This document shows positions 59,905 to 64,000 of a DNA stretch of 64,000 nucleotides, piece after piece. Below the pieces are notes generated by a model. The model did no database searches, was not told the DNA's origin, and was given only the letters and a program-made list of their open reading frames with translations. The translations under genes were made by a program, and so were the position numbers. Position 1 is the stretch's first letter; every line of letters starts with the position of its first letter. Source of the stretch: JBBQXH01 sp963710975 (GTDB taxonomy: Bacteria; Actinomycetota; Thermoleophilia; Gaiellales; Gaiellaceae); the NCBI GenBank assembly GCA_963710975.1, contig CAVQCG010000001.1, positions 525,399 to 589,398 on the forward strand. Reading direction: 5' to 3'.

Positions 59905-60064
59905 GGCCTGTCCGGAAACCCCGGTGCGGGTGGGACTCGCGCGTGAGGGTGCCTGGCAAGGACGCAGGAGACGGCGCTACCAGACAGGTAACGCTGTCTT
60001 CGAGGACGCCGCCAGGCATCCTCACGCGCCGCCTCCGGACGTGACGGGGTTTTCCGGACAGGCC
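59905..60064. repeat. Palindromic repeat element, copy C (160 bp)
   Basis: Inverted ends GGCCTGTCCGGAAACCCC (59905-59922) and its complement (60046-60064, one extra T). The centre has TACCAGACAGGTA and flanking blocks GGCAAGGACGCAGGAG and CGAGGACGCCGC, the reverse complements of the core boxes of copy A at 14.2 kb. It begins one base after the stop of the glycosidase gene. The anomalous purine tract begins within two bases of its right end. Confidence 0.75.
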
Positions 60065-60065
60065 G

Positions 60066-60380
60066 TGAGTTAGAGAGAGAGCTAGAAGAAGAGATATGAG
60101 AATGAGGTATGAAGAAAGGTAGGGGGAAGAGGAATAGAAGAAAGAGAGAAAGGATGATGAGAAATAGAATGTATGGAAGGTGATGAAGAGGGAAAGGTAT
60201 ATAGAGGATAATAGCGGATGAGAGAAGGAGAGGGAGAAAGGATAAGAATGGATATGAGAGGGTGAATTATTGAAAGTGGATATATAGAGGAATAAGTGAG
60301 ATAAAAAAAGAGTGGATAAGGAGTGAGAGGTGATAGCTAAGTAGATAAGAAAAGGAAAGAAGAGAAGACGAGGGTAAGAG
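60066..60380. other. Cytosine-depleted purine-rich tract (about 310 bp)
   Basis: From 60066 to about 60366 the plus strand contains about three C in 300 bases, while A and G make up more than four fifths. The surroundings are two-thirds G+C with about one third C. No ORF, repeat unit or periodicity is evident. On its far side the sequence gradually regains a normal composition and becomes recognisable as an IS481-type transposase. The gradient points to a degraded sequence read at an assembly join; a real purine tract cannot be excluded. Confidence 0.6.
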
Positions 60381-60382
60381 AG

Positions 60383-60582
60383 GACTACGTGCAAGAGATC
60401 GTCGACGACGACTCCGGACTGGCGTACGCCGAGAAAAGACGAGGGAGAGAGGGAGACGGCGGCGGCGTAACACGAGCGGGCAAACAGCTACTACAGCAGC
60501 GACGGGATCGCAGGGAAAACGGCTGAAGACGGACAACGCCTGGGCCTACAACACGGAGGCGCGCGGTTAAGCGAACTACTGA
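60383..60582 (+). mobile_element. Decayed IS481-type transposase fragment
   Basis: In one frame 60383-60433 reads DYVQEIVDDDSGLAYAE, the first catalytic-Asp segment of IS481/IS3-type DDE integrases (normally YVH-IVDDHSRLAY). In a shifted frame, 60517-60549 reads KRLKTDNAWAY, the second catalytic segment (normally LMTDNAWAY). Between them only scattered matches remain, with many A/G replacements and frame changes. The third catalytic residue and both ends of the element are missing, so it cannot be active. Confidence 0.55.
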
Positions 60583-60612
60583 CATGACCTAGAGCGCCAC
60601 CTCGAACGGCGC

Positions 60613-61227
60613 TTACGTCACGCTCGTCACAGCCTCGATCGTCGCGTTGCCGAGCAACTCGGTCAGGACGAGGCTCCCGTCGCGCAGCCGAAAGACCGCC
60701 GATTCCGTGATCACCGTGTCGGCGACACCACGTGCGGTGAGCGGGTAGGTGCATTCGGGCACGATCTTCGGCTCCCCGTTCGAGCTGGTTGCCGTCATCG
60801 TGACGACCACCCGCTTCGCACCGACCACGAGGTCCATCGCCCCACCCACTCCGAGGACGTTCCGGCCGGGAACCGCCCAGTTGGCGATGTCACCGGCCGC
60901 GCCCACCTGGAGCGCCCCCAACACCGCGACGTCCACGTGCCCGCCACGGATCATCGCGAACGACGAGGCGCTGTCGAAGTAGGCGGCTCCACGAAGCGCG
61001 GTCACCGGAAGCTTCGCGGCATCGATATCGTCGATGTCCTCCTCGCCCGGCGCGGGCCTTGGCCCGACACCGAGCAGGCCGTTCTCGGTCTGGATCACGA
61101 CGCCGCTCTCAGGCCCCAGGAACCCCGGGATCAGGTTGGGGATTCCGATGCCGAGGTTGACGATCTCACCCGCGACGAGCTCCAGGGCAGCTCGTTCCGC
61201 TATCTCAGCCTTGATATCTCGGGTCAT
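60613..61227 (-). CDS. 3-oxoacid CoA-transferase subunit B
   Basis: A 204-aa beta subunit of a two-component CoA transferase. The catalytic glutamate is Glu48 in VIQTENGLLGVGPRP; other signatures are NLGIGIPNLIP and GGAMDLVVGAKRVVVTM. It transfers CoA between acids such as succinate/acetoacetate; the substrate is not determined by the sequence. It overlaps the A subunit by 4 bp and follows it on the minus strand. Its downstream end faces the decayed transposase. Confidence 0.92.
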   Translation of the reverse strand: MTRDIKAEIAERAALELVAGEIVNLGIGIPNLIPGFLGPESGVVIQTENGLLGVGPRPAPGEEDIDDIDAAKLPVTALRGAAYFDSASSFAMIRGGHVDVAVLGALQVGAAGDIANWAVPGRNVLGVGGAMDLVVGAKRVVVTMTATSSNGEPKIVPECTYPLTARGVADTVITESAVFRLRDGSLVLTELLGNATIEAVTSVT

Positions 61228-61883
61228 GGGCGCACCACGACGAGGTCGACGTAGAGGTGGGGTGTGTGCACGTCCTCAGGCGGAATGCCGCCCGGCGGGA
61301 GAAGCTCACCGACCTCGGCGATCACCAGGTCCGCGGCGGTTGCCATGAGCGGGTTGAAGTTCCGAGCCGTTCGCCGGTACCAGAGGTTGCCGAGTTCGTC
61401 ACCCTTCGCCGCGTAGACGAGCGCGACGTTGCCGCGGATCGGCATCTCGAGGATGTGCGGGACACCGTCGATCTCCCGCTCCTCCTTTCCCTCAGCAAGC
61501 ATCGTTCCCGCGCCGACCGGCGTGTAGAAGCCACCGATCCCTGCACCGCCGGCCCTGATCGCCTCGGCGAACGTGCCCTGCGGCAGTAACGTCGCCTCGA
61601 TCTCACCCCGGTTGACCGCCTCGACCGCGTCCGGGTTCGAGGTGAAGTACGACGAGATGCCACGGCGGATCCGGCCCTGTCGCAGGAGCTTCCCGAGCCC
61701 TCGCCCGGGCTCGCCGATGTTGTTCGAGACGATCGTGAGCTGGCGAGCCGTGGAGGTCTCGACGAGGGCGTCGATCAGCGTCAGAGGCGCACCGACGAGC
61801 CCGAAGCCACCGACGAGGACCGTATCGCCCGATCGAACGTGCGCGACGGCATCCGCAGCGTCGATGAATTCTGTCTCAGCCAC
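61224..61883 (-). CDS. 3-oxoacid CoA-transferase subunit A
   Basis: A 219-aa alpha subunit, with VRSGDTVLVGGFGLVGAP (glycine-rich CoA loop), ISSYFTSNPDAVEAVNRGEIE, and GAGIGGFYTPVGAGTMLAEGKE. GTG 61883 starts the family N-terminus about ten bases after a TAGGCT box; the frame remains open upstream to 61958 without family match. Pairs with the B subunit at 60613. Confidence 0.92.
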   Translation of the reverse strand: MAETEFIDAADAVAHVRSGDTVLVGGFGLVGAPLTLIDALVETSTARQLTIVSNNIGEPGRGLGKLLRQGRIRRGISSYFTSNPDAVEAVNRGEIEATLLPQGTFAEAIRAGGAGIGGFYTPVGAGTMLAEGKEEREIDGVPHILEMPIRGNVALVYAAKGDELGNLWYRRTARNFNPLMATAADLVIAEVGELLPPGGIPPEDVHTPHLYVDLVVVRP

Positions 61884-62008
61884 TGCCGGTCGAAGCCTAG
61901 AGGCTCGGGGCGGAATCCCCCGATCGGGTGCCGCGGGTACCCCTTTTCGGGCCGACACATCCTCGAGGAGAAACGACTACCTCACGCTTTCGAGGAATGG
62001 AGGGTTCC

Positions 62009-62518
62009 ATGCGGAGAGTCCGCATGCTCGTTGCTACTGCGGCCGCCCTGTGCGCGCTCGCGATCGTCCCCGTCGCAAGCGCCGGCTGGGAGGGCCAGAT
62101 CGATTTCATCGGCGAGGACAACGGCGGCACCCAGATCGACGTCGGACCGAAGGGCCCGAGCCCCGGCGACATGATGACGTTCAACCAGACGATCGAGGTC
62201 GTCGGGCTGACACGCAGCCAGGCCAGCCTGCGGATCGGTGCCGCCGGAACGCTCTCGGGGACGTTCACCTACCTCACACCGACCCTGCTCAGCGCGGCCA
62301 TCACGGTCAAACTGAAGGCAGGCCTGATCCATGTCACCGGATGGCTCGCCGGCCCGCTCACCGGCCCTCCCACCGACGCCACCTTCCTGGCGAAGGGCAA
62401 CGGTGGCCTCTTCACGGGGTCTCGCGGCACGGTTGTCGTGTACGACAACGGCAACGGAAATAGCAGGGAGCAGACCGGCCTCGATCAGCAGCCCGACTTC
62501 TCGATCATCCTCCACTAG
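62009..62518 (+). CDS. Secreted beta-barrel-like protein of unknown function
   Basis: ATG 62009 is preceded by GGAGG at 8 bases. A signal peptide (1-24, ends VASAG) leads to a beta-rich domain of about 145 residues without cysteines, whose strands (GTLSGTFTYLTPTLLSAAITV, then GSRGTVVVYDNGNG) recall allene-oxide-cyclase-like or dirigent-type barrels, a weak resemblance only. Function unknown. Divergent from the CoA transferase operon. Confidence 0.6.
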   Translation: MRRVRMLVATAAALCALAIVPVASAGWEGQIDFIGEDNGGTQIDVGPKGPSPGDMMTFNQTIEVVGLTRSQASLRIGAAGTLSGTFTYLTPTLLSAAITVKLKAGLIHVTGWLAGPLTGPPTDATFLAKGNGGLFTGSRGTVVVYDNGNGNSREQTGLDQQPDFSIILH

Positions 62519-62536
62519 CGCCCAGTATTTCGCGGC

Positions 62537-62558
62537 GGGGCCGGACGGCTTCGGCCCC
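62537..62558. terminator. Hairpin after the secreted protein
   Basis: GGGGCCG (62537-62543) and CGGCCCC (62552-62558) form a perfect 7-bp stem, 19 bases after the stop at 62518. No U-run follows. Confidence 0.4.
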
Positions 62559-63399
62559 GTCGCGACGAGCCCGATGTGGGCACCGCGATTCGCGTGCTCG
62601 TAGTGATGGGCACAGCTCGACGGTTGGTCTCGCAACCACCCGCCTGCTCCGCGCCGGCGACCCCCTCGCGTGACCGGGCGCTGCCCGATCTGCTGGGTTC
62701 GAGTCCATTTCTTCCTATCGACAAAGCGGCAGATCAGCCCGAGTACGCGCTTTCCGCGATCGAGATTGAGGGTTACGCCTGATGCACACGGCCGAACCTG
62801 GCCTCAGGCTTCTTCAGGATGCGCTGGTGTGAAATGTCTCGATGGGCTCCTCCGGCTGTCGTGTCGGTTGCAATGTTCGCGACCGCCGTCCGCGAGCTCT
62901 CAAAGCCTGAAGCTTTCACCCGCGAGGGCGCATCCATCGGTACTTCTTGGTCTACGACGACACCAGACATCACGCGATCGCGGTGACTCTTAATGCAAGG
63001 TCGCAGGTTCGAATCTGCAGGCCCAACCTCAACGGGACGGCTATGCCCCAGGCCGAATGGCTTATCGGCAGGACGTGTCAGCCGTGCCGAAATGCTCGTG
63101 CGGTGCACACACCGGTGCACACACGCGGAAGGACTCTCGAGCGTGGCCGCCGTGCGCCAACGGGAGGCCTGCTGCCTATCGTGCGGGGCCGTCCTAGTTC
63201 CGGCGCGGTCGCGGTAAGCCGGAGAGCCGGTGCATGTCCACCTGACCGTGCCGCTCCTTCCACGCTGCGATGAGCTCAAGCCGTGACGCGCCCGCGAACC
63301 GGCCGCGGGAAGGAGTAAGCCGCGTACTGCCGCACGTGAGCTCCTGCTCGCGGTCGTGTCAGTGATCGTGAGGTACCGATCCGTCGACCCGGTCGCACC
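62559..63399. other. Non-coding region with tRNA-like debris
   Basis: About 840 bases without a supported gene. It holds a tRNA-Lys-like 3' fragment at 62984-63024 (CTCTTAA anticodon-loop-like sequence, GGTCGCAGGTTCGAATCTGC) and a weaker T-arm-like GGGTTCGAGTCC at 62697-62708. A 12-bp tandem repeat CGGTGCACACAC occurs twice at 63101-63124. These look like remains of tRNA-targeting insertions. Short frames here have no protein character. Confidence 0.4.
62984..63024 (+). other. Degenerate tRNA-Lys(CTT)-like 3' fragment
   Basis: TGACTCTTAATGC resembles an anticodon arm with CTT, followed by AAGGTC and a T-arm GCAGGTTCGAATCTGC that lacks one base for a proper 5-bp stem. The 5' half of the tRNA is absent, so it is not functional. 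Such 3' fragments are typical footprints of integration at tRNA genes, but no integrase was found in the window. Confidence 0.35.
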
Positions 63400-63570
63400 T
63401 CAGCCGGTTGGCTGAATCTCACGCATCAGGATGATCGCGGCGGGTGCGGCAAGGAACAGTTGCTTTTTCGACGTGACGCCGACGACTTGCCAGCCTTCCG
63501 CACCTAGCTTGTTTAGGTCGGCCTCGACTTCCCTCTCCGTATCGATCACCTTGTACTCGTAACGCCTCAT
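63400..63570 (-). CDS. DUF4177-like microprotein (56 aa)
   Basis: ATG 63570 has GAGGGGG six bases upstream. The protein (MRRYEYKVIDTEREVEADL, LNKLGAEGWQVVGV, ending ILMREIQPTG) shows the DUF4177 pattern: an N-terminal strand with YEYK, a helix, the LGAEGW turn, and a C-terminal strand of the type xILxRE. The family's function is unknown. Too short for many gene callers. Confidence 0.75.
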   Translation of the reverse strand: MRRYEYKVIDTEREVEADLNKLGAEGWQVVGVTSKKQLFLAAPAAIILMREIQPTG

Positions 63571-64000
63571 GATGTACCCCCTCGAAGCAGGTGTGGATCA
63601 GGCTAGGGGCACCATAAGGTCAGTTCGAGCAAAACCGGGCCTGGCGACGCCCACCAGCCTTGCAACTGTTCTGCAGTCAGAACAGCACCTCTGGGTAAAG
63701 CCGTGGCTTGTCCATGGGAATCCCCACATCGCTGCCTGCTCGTGCGCTCGTGCCTCGGAGTTAGTGGGGATCTGCACGAGCGGCACGTTGGGCCCTAGCT
63801 GCAGCATCCGCTCCATCTGCTCACGCTCCTCATCGGTGAGCGAGTCGAGCGAGGGAATGTTGGCCAGCGACGCCGTCTGCACGGGTGACGACATTCGCGA
63901 GCTGCGCACGCATCCGTTGCTCGTACCGCCGCAGATCATCGTCCGCGCTCCGGCCAGACTCCCTCCGCTCATCGGCCCAGTTTGCCTGGCCCCGGCGGGT
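63571..64000. other. Right-edge region with one doubtful minus-strand frame
   Basis: A frame at 63598-63894 (98 aa, ATG at 63894) contains DSLTDEEREQMERMLQLGP, a credible amphipathic helix, and a CCSDC cluster, but its C-terminal part is low in protein character. No family was recognised and no ribosome site stands out. The rest of the window to 64000 shows nothing further. Confidence 0.3.

Noticed and set aside
59900..60394. Hydrophobic, serine/leucine-rich minus-strand frame across the purine tract
   Set aside because: Its composition results from the complement of a C-free tract; no start signal or family similarity.
60066..60582. Diversity-generating retroelement or hypermutated template/variable region
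   Set aside because: No reverse transcriptase or template repeat in the window; substitutions favour both A and G, and the decay is graded as in poor sequence.
62697..62708. Functional tRNA on the plus strand around GGGTTCGAGTCC
   Set aside because: The T-stem is not paired, and no acceptor or D-arm can be formed.
63101..63124. CRISPR-like short repeat CGGTGCACACAC
   Set aside because: Only two adjacent 12-bp units, no spacers, no cas genes.

Overview
The window is a chromosomal segment of a high-GC bacterium. Strong GC3 bias, many GTG starts, 4-bp stop/start overlaps (ATGA or GTGA) in nearly every operon, and many starts with a TANNNT box 6-10 bases upstream and no Shine-Dalgarno sequence all suggest Actinomycetota. 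The class Thermoleophilia (Gaiellales/Solirubrobacterales type) is an inference from overall protein character, not proven. Several conserved genes carry single-base frameshifts, as in an imperfectly polished long-read or metagenome assembly.

Layout. 0-1 kb: 5' end of a secreted Ig-like protein, minus strand, cut by the window edge. 1.2-13.4 kb: seven-gene, fully overlapping plus-strand operon for a cell-surface glycoconjugate (GT2 transferase, FAD oxidoreductase, GT-C membrane protein, NDP-sugar epimerase, giant secreted FN3/malectin/DUF4082 protein, flippase, Gfo/Idh dehydrogenase). 13.5-17.4 kb: NarL-type regulator lacking the phosphoacceptor Asp, a palindromic repeat, an LCP cell-wall ligase, a beta-propeller protein and an ABM-like protein. 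17.5-28.2 kb: arginine biosynthesis. carA-carB on the minus strand diverge from argC-J-B-D-R-G-H across a 44-bp promoter with an ARG-box-like palindrome; argF is absent. 28.2-31.9 kb: secreted repeat protein, lysA, aquaporin.

32-45.7 kb is a potassium/osmotic-stress island: a DUF4118 sensor kinase and KdpE, two divergent UspA proteins, kdpF-A-C-B in an unusual order, a stand-alone KdpD sensory half, and a convergent four-gene trkA-trkH-ktrB-ktrA operon. CCTGAG repeats spaced 11 bp lie before kdp and between the usp genes, possibly the KdpE operator. 45.7-48 kb: HAD phosphatase, FabF, GroES.

48.1-50.8 kb holds two tRNA-Ser genes and a gene-poor stretch with tiny ORFs. 50.8-59.9 kb: membrane adenylate cyclase, amphi-Trp protein, MMPL transporter, a third tRNA-Ser, cytochrome c, UppP, a channel-like protein with an aberrant filter, and a secreted glycosidase-like protein. 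59.9-60.6 kb is anomalous: a palindromic repeat, then about 300 bases almost without cytosine grading into a decayed IS481-type transposase. 60.6-62.5 kb: two-subunit CoA transferase and a small secreted protein. 62.5-64 kb: mostly non-coding debris with tRNA-like fragments and a DUF4177 microprotein.

The least expected items are a family of approximately 70-170 bp palindromic elements at 14.2, 48.15 and 59.9 kb, the putative KdpE boxes, and the cytosine-free tract.
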